A stretch of DNA of 64,000 nt from NCBI RefSeq assembly GCF_045689235.1, contig NZ_CP136864.1:2666001-2730000 (forward strand), read 5' to 3'. The notes beneath the pieces were generated by a model. It searched no databases and was not told the DNA's origin. It was given only the letters and a program-made list of their open reading frames with translations. The stretch comes from Congregibacter variabilis (GTDB lineage: Bacteria; Pseudomonadota; Gammaproteobacteria; Pseudomonadales; Halieaceae). Positions 52,316 to 60,919 of the stretch are shown here, one piece after another (position 1 is the stretch's first letter; each line of letters begins with the position of its first letter). The position numbers were made by a program, and so were the translations under genes.

Positions 52316-53695
52316 ATGGACGGTGTTTCAATCCCAATAGATTTGGCGGCAGAAATCACTGGAGCACTCCATCCCGTGAGCTCACCCACAGCTACGTTCC
52401 AAGGGGACGAGGATAATGCTGGCTTGCAGTCCTGTTTTGATGTCACCGGTCTTGCGGTTTCGAGCATCGGAGCGGCTTGCGCCGAGTTGGCTGCACTTTC
52501 ATCAGCAGCGTCAGCGCAGGATCTATTGCTAAGTCGCCGTCTCGCCTCGCTTTGGTTTGACATGACTATCCGACCCCAAGAATGGCAAATGCCACCTGTC
52601 TGGGATGCTATTGCCGGACTCTATCGCGCAAAAGACCACTGGATTAGATTACATACCAATGCCCCGCTCCACCGTGAGTCGGCACTTAAGGTGCTCGACT
52701 GTGACGCGCAGCGCGATGCTGTGGCGCGACGGGTTGCCGATTGGGCTGCCGAGGACCTTGAGCAGGCCATCGTAGCGAATGGCGGTTGCGCCGCGTTACT
52801 GCGCAGCATGGCGCAGTGGGATGCTCACCCTCAGGGCAAAGCCGTCGCAAGCGAGCCCCTGATTGCCTGGACGCCCACCCAGCAGGGAGCGCCAATCGTC
52901 GCGTCGAGCTCTAGCGATTTGCCATTGCGGGGTTTGCGCGTCCTGGATTGCACGCGGGTACTTGCAGGGCCCGTCTGTACACGTCTGCTCGCTGGTTTTG
53001 GCGCCGAGGTGCTCCGTATAGATCCTCCCGCCTGGGCCGAGGCTAACGTTGAACCCGAGGTCACACTGGGTAAGCGTCTGGCGACTCTAGATCTCAGGGA
53101 ACCGCCCGACAAAGCACGCTTTGAGGCCTTGCTGGCAAAATCCGACCTGTTCATTCATGGCTATCGCCCGGGGGCACTGGATGACCTTGGCTTGGGCGCA
53201 AATCGGCGCCTGGAGCTGAACCCCAAGCTTATCGATGTGTCCTTATCAGCTTACGGACATAACGGACCCTGGGCACAACGACGGGGTTACGACAGTCTTG
53301 TGCAGATGAGCACCGGTATTGCGCACGAGGGTATGCTTCGTGGAGATAAAGAGACTCCAACCCCGCTCCCGGTGCAGGCACTAGATCACGCTACGGGTTA
53401 TTTGATGGCCGCGGCAGCGCTGCGTGCACTTCGTGTTGTTCGTGAATCCGGCACCGTACTATCGGCACGACTGTCTTTGGCGCGTACCGCAGAACTCCTC
53501 AAGCAAACTTCTCTGAGTACACCGCCAGAAGCTTTTGCTAGTGAAGGCAGCGGGGATTTTGCACCCGGTTTTGAGTCCACGTACTGGGGGCCGGCGCGGC
53601 GCATTCGTTTTCCCCTGGTGAGCGGCTTAGCGGCGCCGAAGTGGCCGCTCCCGGCCCGACCGCTGCATAGTGACATGCCGCAATGGACTGATTAA
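52316..53695 (+). CDS. Family III (CaiB/BaiF) CoA-transferase-like protein with permuted layout
   Basis: 459 aa. Residues about 205-400 are the N-terminal part of a family III CoA-transferase (PLRGLRVLDCTRVLAGPVCTRLLAGFGAEVLRIDPP; FIHGYRPGALDDLGLG; GYDSLVQMSTGIAHEG with the likely catalytic Asp). Residues about 60-200 instead resemble what is normally the C-terminal part (PPVWDAIAGLYRAKDHWIRLHTNAPLHRESALKVL; ANGGCAALLRSMAQWDAHPQG). The order is thus reversed. Whether this is a known subfamily I cannot tell. The substrate acid is unknown. It stands alone between the c4 terminator and dsbA; no ribosome site is clear. Confidence 0.8.
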   Translation: MDGVSIPIDLAAEITGALHPVSSPTATFQGDEDNAGLQSCFDVTGLAVSSIGAACAELAALSSAASAQDLLLSRRLASLWFDMTIRPQEWQMPPVWDAIAGLYRAKDHWIRLHTNAPLHRESALKVLDCDAQRDAVARRVADWAAEDLEQAIVANGGCAALLRSMAQWDAHPQGKAVASEPLIAWTPTQQGAPIVASSSSDLPLRGLRVLDCTRVLAGPVCTRLLAGFGAEVLRIDPPAWAEANVEPEVTLGKRLATLDLREPPDKARFEALLAKSDLFIHGYRPGALDDLGLGANRRLELNPKLIDVSLSAYGHNGPWAQRRGYDSLVQMSTGIAHEGMLRGDKETPTPLPVQALDHATGYLMAAAALRALRVVRESGTVLSARLSLARTAELLKQTSLSTPPEAFASEGSGDFAPGFESTYWGPARRIRFPLVSGLAAPKWPLPARPLHSDMPQWTD

Positions 53696-53732
53696 CCCTC
53701 AGTTAAAGAGCGCCTGGTAGTGCCAAAAGGAC

Positions 53733-53759
53733 GAACTTTTCGTTAGGATGCCTGTCTGA
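53733..53759 (+). promoter_or_regulatory. Sigma-E/AlgU-type promoter of dsbA
   Basis: GAACTT (53733-53738), 16-nt spacer, TCTGA (53755-53759): a full match to the AlgU/sigma-E consensus. The predicted start near 53766 leaves a 26-nt leader with GGAG before the dsbA ATG. This is the second such promoter in the window, and the spacing equals that of the small RNA promoter at 49735. Confidence 0.7.
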
Positions 53760-53791
53760 TTCATCATCATCTAGAAAATCTGGAGAACACC

Positions 53792-54448
53792 ATGTTCAAG
53801 CGTATATGCTTCGCAGCCTTTGCGACGCTGGCTATGCAGTTTGCTGCTTTGACGGCTCAAGCCCAAGATGAAAATTATGTGGCGGGAGAGCACTATGACC
53901 TTATTTCCCCGGCGATTCGCGGTAGCTCAGATAAGATCGAGGTAACAGAGTTTTTTTGGTATGGCTGCGGGCACTGCTACAACTTTGAGCCACAGCTTGC
54001 GCAGTGGAAAAAGAGCTTAGCTGACGACGTGGTACTTAAGGGGTCGCCCGCTATGTGGAATGCCCCCATGGAGATTCACGCCAAAGCCTTTTATGCTGCT
54101 CAGGCGCTGGGTGTTTTAGACACAGTGCACATCCCTCTTTTTCAAGCCCTGAATGTAGACCGTAAGCGTTTAGCGGACGAAGACGAGCTCGCTGACCTGT
54201 TTGCAGCGCATGGCGTCGATCGTGAAGATTTCTCCAAGGCTTTTAACTCTTTTGGCGTGGGTAGCCAGGCCCGTCAGGCGAACGCTCGTGCTCGTGCTGC
54301 GAAGATCACCGGAACACCTGAACTTATGGTTGCCGGTAAATACCGCATCAGCACACGCAAGGCCGGTGGTCAGGCAAACATGCTGAAAATAGCGGATTTT
54401 CTTATCGAAAAAGAACGCGCAATGCAGGTATCTCAAGCAGGTTCCTGA
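53792..54448 (+). CDS. dsbA: Thiol:disulfide oxidoreductase DsbA
   Basis: Periplasmic enzyme that introduces disulfides into secreted proteins, 218 aa. Signal peptide (FAAFATLAMQFAALTAQAQ) then a thioredoxin fold with helical insert. The active site is FFWYGCGHCYNFEPQL, i.e. C59-G-H-C62, whereas E. coli has CPHC. The cis-Pro loop is in ITGTPELMVAGKY. It has a sigma-E-type promoter of its own and a terminator, so it is a single-gene unit linked to envelope stress. Confidence 0.95.
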   Translation: MFKRICFAAFATLAMQFAALTAQAQDENYVAGEHYDLISPAIRGSSDKIEVTEFFWYGCGHCYNFEPQLAQWKKSLADDVVLKGSPAMWNAPMEIHAKAFYAAQALGVLDTVHIPLFQALNVDRKRLADEDELADLFAAHGVDREDFSKAFNSFGVGSQARQANARARAAKITGTPELMVAGKYRISTRKAGGQANMLKIADFLIEKERAMQVSQAGS

Positions 54449-54458
54449 TAGCTACGCT

Positions 54459-54493
54459 ACCCCCACCGCTTGATCGCGGCGGGGGTGTTTCAT
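54459..54493 (+). terminator. Terminator after dsbA
   Basis: ACCCCCACCGC / GCGGCGGGGGT forms an 11-bp stem with one mismatch and a 6-nt loop, followed by GTTTCATCTT, starting 11 bp after the dsbA stop. The T run is short. Confidence 0.6.
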
Positions 54494-54556
54494 CTTAGCT
54501 CAAGAGTCGGCGTCCATGGGCCCTTGCGTCATCTAGCTGACAGCCCCCGCCGGTTC

Positions 54557-55177
54557 TTACATCCCGTTGGTATACGTCTCCAGAGAAGTCTTCCCGCTTG
54601 CTCTGATTTGCTGAAATGCCTGGGTGTATTCTGCGAGCATCTCGAGGCAATAGCAGAGGCGTGCATGAAGGTAGTCGTGCATCTCGTCGTCGTTTTCTGC
54701 GCTGTCTTCATTAAACACCTTCGCCGCATGACGCACGATCAAATGTTCGGGCATGTAGCAGATTCTGCTGTTTTTGTAGCTGCTCATACGCAGTTCTGCA
54801 ACGGGGTACGCGCCACCCCCGGCGCCGCCGGATACTGAGATAATCAACGCCGGTTTATGCGCTAACTCGCCGCTTCCGGGAAACATCAAAAACAGGTTCT
54901 TGAGTCCTGCGGGCACCATGCCATGCCACTCGGGGCTCACGACGATAAAGCCATCGCAGCTTTTTAGTTCTTCGCGCAACTCACCGATAGCTTCGTCCCA
55001 TTTGGGATCGCCGTTCCATAAACCCTCGTCCCAGAAAGGCAGAGGGTTGTCTGCCAGAGCAAATAGATAGGTTTCGTCACACAGCCCGTGCTTTTCGAGT
55101 TGTGTGACGGCGTAGCGAGCAATTTTTTCGCTTTGCGAGTCTTCGCGATGACTGCCGCTGATAATGCCGATTTTCAT
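54557..55177 (-). CDS. NADPH-dependent FMN reductase family protein
   Basis: Flavodoxin-like protein, about 206 aa. GIISGSHREDSQSEKIARY binds FMN phosphate; FIVVSPEWHGMVPAGLKNLFLMF and GGAGGGAYPVAELR follow the family pattern. The substrate may be a quinone or free flavin. The ATG at 55177 (MKIGIISGSH) has GGAG upstream. It begins 26 bp after the Bcr/CflA gene on the same strand, so the two form an operon. It is distinct from the FMN reductase at 25.6 kb. Confidence 0.88.
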   Translation of the reverse strand: MKIGIISGSHREDSQSEKIARYAVTQLEKHGLCDETYLFALADNPLPFWDEGLWNGDPKWDEAIGELREELKSCDGFIVVSPEWHGMVPAGLKNLFLMFPGSGELAHKPALIISVSGGAGGGAYPVAELRMSSYKNSRICYMPEHLIVRHAAKVFNEDSAENDDEMHDYLHARLCYCLEMLAEYTQAFQQIRASGKTSLETYTNGM

Positions 55178-55203
55178 GGATTTGTGGACTCCGTAAGAGG
55201 GTT

Positions 55204-56421
55204 TCAAAGAGGCTGATACTTCCGATGCTGTATTTTTCCATAAACGATGAGCAACAGCGCCAATAGCTGCGTTATCGTCATGGTTAAAATCATCGGCAGT
55301 GGTGATGACACTAATACGCTGCCCACCGCTCCGGTGATCACTGCGGAGAGACCCATCTGCAAAAAGCCGAACAAAGATGAGTTGGTGGCGGCGATTTTTG
55401 GGAAGTGCTCCATAGCCATTGCCATAGCCTGGGGAAGCACCAAACCCAGTGCGGCTGAGTAAAAGCTCATCGGCAGTATCAGTGCAAAAACTGATTGCGG
55501 TGCCAGCAGGTGCAAGCCAAGCATTAGCAGCACTGCCGATGTCGCCAGCAGGCCGCCGCCCAGGAGTAATTGTGATGGCTCCAACTTTGCGGCGAGTCGG
55601 GCGCTCACTGCGCTGCCACCCATGTAACCAAATACCGAGCTTAGAAATATTAGTCCGAAGTACTCTACGGGGACGCCAAGCATATTGATGAAGACAAATC
55701 CTGAGCAGGCGAGATAGGCCATGAGGCCCGCGTAAACCAGCGCGCTAGCTCCGGCGATGGGCAAAAACACCGGATCTCGCAGTAGCAGTATGTAGTTTGC
55801 GGCGATGTTGCCGGGGCGAAGACTTTGCGGCTCGGGCAGTGTTTCTGGGATGCGGTAAACAATGATGCCCAATACAACGGTTCCGTAGACGCCCAAAAAA
55901 ATGAATACAACCGGCCATTCCACATAGCGAAGGAGCAGGCCACCAAGGCCCGGTGCGATCGCTGGCGCCAGAGCCATGAGCATGGCGATGAGCGAAAGTG
56001 CGCGGGCGGCACCCCGCGGACCGAATACGTCCCGAGTGATCGTACGTGCCAGCGTGGGGCCGACACAGGCGCCAATACCCTGTATGAAGCGATAAACGGT
56101 CAATTCCTGTACTGAAGCTGCCATCGCGCAACCTGCTGAAGCGAGCACAAACAGGCCGGTACCCGCGATGAGGAGGGGCTTTCGTCCAAAGCGGTCTGCG
56201 AGCGGACCGCAGGCAAGATGAAATAGTGCAAAGCCCCACAGGTACGCGCTGAGCGTAAAATGCATATGTACGATGTCGGTATCGAAAGCCTTCTGCATTG
56301 CCGGCATGGCCGGTAAATACATATCGACGCTCAGGGGTCCTAATGCCACCAGCGCAGCAAGAAATACCAGCGTAAGTTTGGACTCAGAATTTAGCTTGCT
56401 AGTGTGGGGAGAGTTGGGCAT
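55204..56421 (-). CDS. Bcr/CflA-family multidrug exporter
   Basis: Major facilitator drug:H+ antiporter (DHA1), 405 aa, 12 membrane segments. GPLSVDMYLPAMPAMQKAF in the first helix, GPLADRFGRKPLLIAG (loop 2-3 motif A) and RFIQGIGACVGPTLARTITRD (motif C region) place it with Bcr/CflA (bicyclomycin, chloramphenicol, florfenicol exporters). The actual drug is unknown. It is followed by an FMN reductase gene. Confidence 0.9.
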   Translation of the reverse strand: MPNSPHTSKLNSESKLTLVFLAALVALGPLSVDMYLPAMPAMQKAFDTDIVHMHFTLSAYLWGFALFHLACGPLADRFGRKPLLIAGTGLFVLASAGCAMAASVQELTVYRFIQGIGACVGPTLARTITRDVFGPRGAARALSLIAMLMALAPAIAPGLGGLLLRYVEWPVVFIFLGVYGTVVLGIIVYRIPETLPEPQSLRPGNIAANYILLLRDPVFLPIAGASALVYAGLMAYLACSGFVFINMLGVPVEYFGLIFLSSVFGYMGGSAVSARLAAKLEPSQLLLGGGLLATSAVLLMLGLHLLAPQSVFALILPMSFYSAALGLVLPQAMAMAMEHFPKIAATNSSLFGFLQMGLSAVITGAVGSVLVSSPLPMILTMTITQLLALLLIVYGKIQHRKYQPL

Positions 56422-56551
56422 CGGCGCGCAATCTTACACTACGGTAACAGTTTGAAATGAAACAGCGGCATCAAGAAGGCAGCGTCCTTTTGCAACGCCT
56501 GTTCTAAGGAGCCTTCGCTAGCGTTACAGTACCGGCACAAAGGAGAATCTA

Positions 56552-58375
56552 ATGCGTTGGCTAGTACTTATTACGGGTTTGGTTTTGGTCGTTGGTGGTT
56601 TGTTTTTGGATCGCCAGGACACAAGCGATGGTCCGCTTTTGCTACAGGCAGATATGAGCACGCTTCGTGATACTGCATCCGGCCCGGTGCTTGGGGGCAT
56701 TAGCCGCCCGGGAGCACAGGTTTGGCTTGGGATTCCCTACGCAGCAGCCCCGGTGGGCGAGAAGCGCTGGCGCGCGCCAGCGCCAGCTGCAGATTGGTTC
56801 AATGCCCGGCAGAGCCTCGCCTTTGGATCTGTGTGTCCGCAATTTGCCAGCCGCCTGTCTGCGTCTAATGCTGAGCCCGGGACACTAATCGGTAGCGAAG
56901 ATTGCCTGTCATTGAATGTGTTTTCCCCGGGTGGAGTTGGAAGTGACGCGGCCTTGCCCGTGATGGTCTATATCCATGGTGGTGGCAACACCATTGGTTC
57001 AGCCATCCCCTACGAAGGGTCTGCTTTTGTACAAGAGCAAGGCGTAGTGATGGTCACCCTGAATTATCGTCTGGGGCCTTTAGGTTGGTTAAGCCACGCT
57101 GCCCTGCGCGATGGAGCATCGCCTGAAGATGCCTCGGGCAACTTTGCTTTGCTGGATATGATCGCTGCCCTGAAATGGGTGCGAGACAATATCGAAAACT
57201 TTGGCGGTGATTCTGCGCGAGTGACGGTTTTTGGCGAGTCCGCCGGAGGACGGAATATCTATGGCCTGTTGGCCTCGCCGCTGGCTGCGGATTTATTTCA
57301 TGGCGCGATTATTCAAAGTGGCTTTCCCGGCACGTTCACCCGAGCACGGGCCGAGAAGCCCGCGGACGATCCGCAGCCGGGACACCCCAATGGTTCCTAT
57401 GCCCTGGCTCTCGCCTGGCTTGCGCAGGGTGATGAGCCAGGGGGCGTTGAACGCCTCGATCGCATGCCTGCGAAGGATCTCGCGCAATACTTGCGCGGCA
57501 TTAGCGTAGAACAGCTGCTGGCCCCGCTGCAGGTTCCCGGTGGAATGTACTCCGCGCCTGCCTTGTTTCGTGATGGCGTGGTGTTGCCCAAAGAGCCGCT
57601 TACAGAGGTATTTGCCGACCCCACGCGCTGGAACCAAATGCCCCTAATGGTGGGCAGTAATCGCGATGAGATGAAACTGTTTCTTGCTCTGTCGGATCAG
57701 CATGCGGGTAAGCGCTTTGGCTTCATACCGGCACCGCGCGATGCCGAGCGCTACGACTTGCTCAACCGGTTTCACAGCGATGGATGGAAGGCCTTGGGGG
57801 TTGATCTTCCTTTGTCGCTAATCAGTCAAGGTAGCTCAAAGAGCAATTTGTACGCCTACCGTTTCGACTGGGACAGCATGCGCAAAAACTGGTTGGTAGA
57901 TTTGCCGCAGTTACTCGGTGCTGCCCATGCACTGGAGTTGGATTTTTTGTTTGGCCCCTTAATTAGTCGAGTGGTTCCCGGGGTTTTCTATGAGGGTAAT
58001 CGGCAGGAGCGGGAGGCGCTGGGGCGCACGATGCGAGATTACTGGGCAGGGTTTGCCTATAGCGGACGGCCTGGTAGCGGGCGAAGCGCCGGGCAAGTGG
58101 CATGGCCAAGTTGGAGTGTAGATGAACCCCTGCTGATGCTTCTGGATAGCAAGGAGGACGGCGGGGTGCGTCCAGAGTCCCTCACCGTCACCGTAGATGA
58201 TGTGAAACGCCGTCTGGCAGCCGAAGACACTTTACCCGAGCGTTTACGCTGTGCGCTCTATGTTGATTTGTTTTTGAACAACAATGGATTGAGCGAGCAG
58301 TTCGTGACCCGGGAGTATCAGGATTTGGGCTGTGGGCAGATACCGTCCTGGCCCTTGGCTGGATTGTCGCGCTAG
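56552..58375 (+). CDS. Type-B carboxylesterase
   Basis: Alpha/beta hydrolase of the carboxylesterase/lipase type-B family, 607 aa. An N-terminal hydrophobic segment (WLVLITGLVLVVGGLFL) suggests export or membrane anchoring. Catalytic triad candidates: Ser in FGESAGGRN, Glu in VGSNRDEMKLF, His in GAAHALELDFLFG; the oxyanion loop is YIHGGGNTIG. The substrate ester is unknown. It stands alone and ends 1 bp before the convergent Lrp gene. Confidence 0.9.
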   Translation: MRWLVLITGLVLVVGGLFLDRQDTSDGPLLLQADMSTLRDTASGPVLGGISRPGAQVWLGIPYAAAPVGEKRWRAPAPAADWFNARQSLAFGSVCPQFASRLSASNAEPGTLIGSEDCLSLNVFSPGGVGSDAALPVMVYIHGGGNTIGSAIPYEGSAFVQEQGVVMVTLNYRLGPLGWLSHAALRDGASPEDASGNFALLDMIAALKWVRDNIENFGGDSARVTVFGESAGGRNIYGLLASPLAADLFHGAIIQSGFPGTFTRARAEKPADDPQPGHPNGSYALALAWLAQGDEPGGVERLDRMPAKDLAQYLRGISVEQLLAPLQVPGGMYSAPALFRDGVVLPKEPLTEVFADPTRWNQMPLMVGSNRDEMKLFLALSDQHAGKRFGFIPAPRDAERYDLLNRFHSDGWKALGVDLPLSLISQGSSKSNLYAYRFDWDSMRKNWLVDLPQLLGAAHALELDFLFGPLISRVVPGVFYEGNRQEREALGRTMRDYWAGFAYSGRPGSGRSAGQVAWPSWSVDEPLLMLLDSKEDGGVRPESLTVTVDDVKRRLAAEDTLPERLRCALYVDLFLNNNGLSEQFVTREYQDLGCGQIPSWPLAGLSR

Positions 58376-58376
58376 C

Positions 58377-58871
58377 TCATCCATTTTCGCGCGCCGTGTG
58401 TTCCAAAGGCAGCGCCGTGCGCTGGACCACTCTGCGCAGTACAAAGCTGGAGTGCACACCGGTGACGCCCGGAATACGCGTGAGCCGACCGAGAAGAAAG
58501 CGCTCGTAATACGTCATATCAGGAACCACAGCCTGCACGAGGTAGTCTGAATTCTGGCCAGTGACAACATTGCACTCCACAACTTCTGGGTAGTCACGGA
58601 CAGCTTCTTCAAATGCCTCAAAGCGATCGGGCGTATGCCGATCCATGCTGATACTGATGAACGCGGTGAGACTCAGGCCGAGCTGCTGCTGATCAAGCAA
58701 GGTCACATGTCCACGAATCAGTCCGGATTCTTCCAGGCGTCTGACGCGGCGTGCACAGGGTGTGGGTGATAGCCCTACCGCGGCAGCCAGATCCAGATTG
58801 CTGATTCGTGAATCGGCCTGCAGGCGCTCGAGAATGCGGCGATCAAGGCGATCCAGTTCAGGCGTAGGCAC
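58377..58871 (-). CDS. Lrp/AsnC-family transcriptional regulator
   Basis: 164 aa with an N-terminal helix-turn-helix (LDRRILERLQADSRISNLDLAAAVGLSPTPCARRVRRLEESGLI) and a C-terminal RAM ligand-binding domain (about 70-150; VVECNVVTGQNSDYLVQAVV). It is divergent from leuA, with a 342-bp AT-rich interval, which makes leuA and itself possible targets (inference). Confidence 0.92.
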   Translation of the reverse strand: MPTPELDRLDRRILERLQADSRISNLDLAAAVGLSPTPCARRVRRLEESGLIRGHVTLLDQQQLGLSLTAFISISMDRHTPDRFEAFEEAVRDYPEVVECNVVTGQNSDYLVQAVVPDMTYYERFLLGRLTRIPGVTGVHSSFVLRRVVQRTALPLEHTARENG

Positions 58872-59213
58872 AGTTATAAACTCCAGGCAAAGACACTAAA
58901 ATAGCTACATTAGCTCAAAATAAATTATTTCATAGAGAATATACCTATTTAAAGTGCAAAACAGGCGTCAGTTTGCAGTAATTAGCTACGCGGTGGGGCC
59001 TATAATTTGTGTCTCTGGTGCAAACGTTGTCCCGCCGTTGATTAGCCACTCCCTAAGCAACGTCGGCAATGCTCACAAGGTACGCCTGCCGGGCAACGTC
59101 GCCAGCCCCCTCTTCACATTGCAGCTTTGGGTGTGCGTGCAGCTGCTCGCTGTTAAAATCGCCTTCCCTGTTGAGTGATAGATTGCTGATTAGCAAAATT
59201 TTTGGAATTGAAC
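58872..59213. other. Divergent Lrp / leuA control region
   Basis: 342 bp without a convincing gene. The left 80 bp are A+T rich (AAATAAATTATTT near 58918), typical of Lrp-family binding. TATAAT at 59001-59006 and TAAAAT at 59154-59159 are possible -10 boxes for leuA, neither with a clear -35. GCAACGTCG occurs twice about 36 bp apart. I see no leucine-rich leader peptide, T-box or attenuator hairpin. Confidence 0.45.
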
Positions 59214-60890
59214 ATGAGTCGCTTTGATTACCGTCGATACCCCGCGTTTCCTCCTGTACCGATGACCTCCCGGCGCTGGCCCGATCGTCAGATCCGTCGC
59301 GCGCCGGGTTGGTGTAGCGTTGATCTACGTGACGGAAATCAGGCGCTTATCGAGCCTATGACCGCCTCGCAGAAGTCTCGGATGTGGGATTTGCTGCTCA
59401 AGCTCGGCTTTAAAGAAATTGAGGTCGGCTTCCCGTCGGCATCAGGTCATGACTTTGCCTTCGTGCGCAATCTCATTGAAAACAACCGTATTCCCGAGGA
59501 TGTCACGATTCAGGTGCTCACTCAGGCTAGAGAAGAGTTGATTGCCAGGACCTTTGAATCTCTGGAAGGTGTGCCCCGGGCCATAGTGCATGTCTACAAC
59601 TCTACGTCGACCGTGCAGCGCGAGCAGGTGTTTGGTCTGGACCGCGAAGGTATCAAGGCTATTGCCGAGAACGGCGCGCGCCTGGTTAAGGATTACGCGA
59701 GCCGTTATCCAGATACTGACTGGACCTTTGAGTACTCACCAGAGAGTTTTACCGGCACCGAGTTGGATTACGCCGTAGAAGTCTGCGATGCCGTAACCAG
59801 TGTCTGGGAGCCCACGCCGGACAAAAAAGTCATCATTAATCTCCCGGCGACAGTGGAGATGAGCACACCCAACGTCTACGCCGATCAGATCGAGTGGTTT
59901 TGTGATCATGTGGCACGGCGCGACAGCATTATTGTGTCCTTGCACACCCACAACGATCGAGGCTGTGCTGTGGCGGCAGCAGAACTCGGCGTTATGGCCG
60001 GAGCAGATCGCATCGAAGGAACGCTCATGGGTAACGGCGAGAGAACGGGCAACATGGACATTATTACCATGGCTATGAATCTCTACAGCCAGGGCGTTGA
60101 CCCACAGCTTCAGTTAGCGGGAATGGATGAGATTATTGAAACCGTAAAAGCCTGTACGCAGTTGCCCGTGCATCCACGACACCCCTATGCGGGCGAGCTG
60201 GTGTTTACCGCGTTTTCTGGCAGTCATCAGGACGCCATCAAAAAGTGTCTCACCAAGCGGGAAGATGAGAGCCAACCCTGGCAAGTGGCTTACCTGCCTA
60301 TCGATCCGGCCGACATTGGACGCTCCTATCAGGAGGTCATCCGCATCAACAGTCAATCGGGGAAAGGTGGTGTTGCTTATGTTATGCAGGCTGACCACGG
60401 CTATGACCTTCCGCGGTGGCTGCAAATCGACTTTAGTGCCACGGTGCAGGCGTACGCAGAAGACACTGAGGGAGAGGTCGGCTCAACGGAAATTCACAGC
60501 CTTTTTGAGCAAACCTATTTGCCCGAAACGCCCCGTTGGCGCTTGCACGACTATCAGCTCAGTCGCGCCGATGGCGTCGACAAGTTACAGCTGACGATTC
60601 AGGACGGAGCCCAGTCCCGGCAACTTGCCGGTACCGGCAACGGTGTTGTGGCCGCGTTCGTTAATGCTCTGGAGGGTTTTGTTGGTAAGTCCATCGTACT
60701 GGTGGAGTACAGTGAGCACGCGCTGTCACAAAGCGCTGACGCAGAAGCGGTTTGCTATATCCAGCTCAACATTGATGGGGATCGCAGCTGCGGCGTAGGG
60801 CGCAGCCACGATATCGTGCAGGCGTCTCTGCTGGCTATCCTTGGTGCGCTGAGCCGTTCACCGGGACTATCGACCAGCGCCGCAGCCTAG
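59214..60890 (+). CDS. leuA: 2-isopropylmalate synthase
   Basis: First committed step of leucine synthesis: acetyl-CoA and 2-oxoisovalerate to 2-isopropylmalate. 558 aa, the longer LeuA type found in Pseudomonas and actinobacteria. VDLRDGNQALIEPM carries the metal Asp, EIEVGFPSAS and SLHTHNDRGCAVAAAELG follow (HTHND metal His), and the C-terminal part (about 430-550) is the leucine-binding regulatory domain. The ATG at 59214 has GGAA upstream. No other leu gene is adjacent. Confidence 0.96.
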   Translation: MSRFDYRRYPAFPPVPMTSRRWPDRQIRRAPGWCSVDLRDGNQALIEPMTASQKSRMWDLLLKLGFKEIEVGFPSASGHDFAFVRNLIENNRIPEDVTIQVLTQAREELIARTFESLEGVPRAIVHVYNSTSTVQREQVFGLDREGIKAIAENGARLVKDYASRYPDTDWTFEYSPESFTGTELDYAVEVCDAVTSVWEPTPDKKVIINLPATVEMSTPNVYADQIEWFCDHVARRDSIIVSLHTHNDRGCAVAAAELGVMAGADRIEGTLMGNGERTGNMDIITMAMNLYSQGVDPQLQLAGMDEIIETVKACTQLPVHPRHPYAGELVFTAFSGSHQDAIKKCLTKREDESQPWQVAYLPIDPADIGRSYQEVIRINSQSGKGGVAYVMQADHGYDLPRWLQIDFSATVQAYAEDTEGEVGSTEIHSLFEQTYLPETPRWRLHDYQLSRADGVDKLQLTIQDGAQSRQLAGTGNGVVAAFVNALEGFVGKSIVLVEYSEHALSQSADAEAVCYIQLNIDGDRSCGVGRSHDIVQASLLAILGALSRSPGLSTSAAA

Positions 60891-60919
60891 AGTCCCGAGC
60901 GCCTATCCTGATCGCCGCC

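Noticed and set aside
58954..59178. Possible leader peptide or small gene before leuA
   Set aside because: The 74-codon frame has no run of leucine codons, no ribosome site and no following terminator hairpin, so attenuation is not supported.
60891..60919. Shared terminator between leuA and the AGCS symporter gene
   Set aside because: Partial complementarity across the gap does not give a continuous stem, and no T run follows on either strand.
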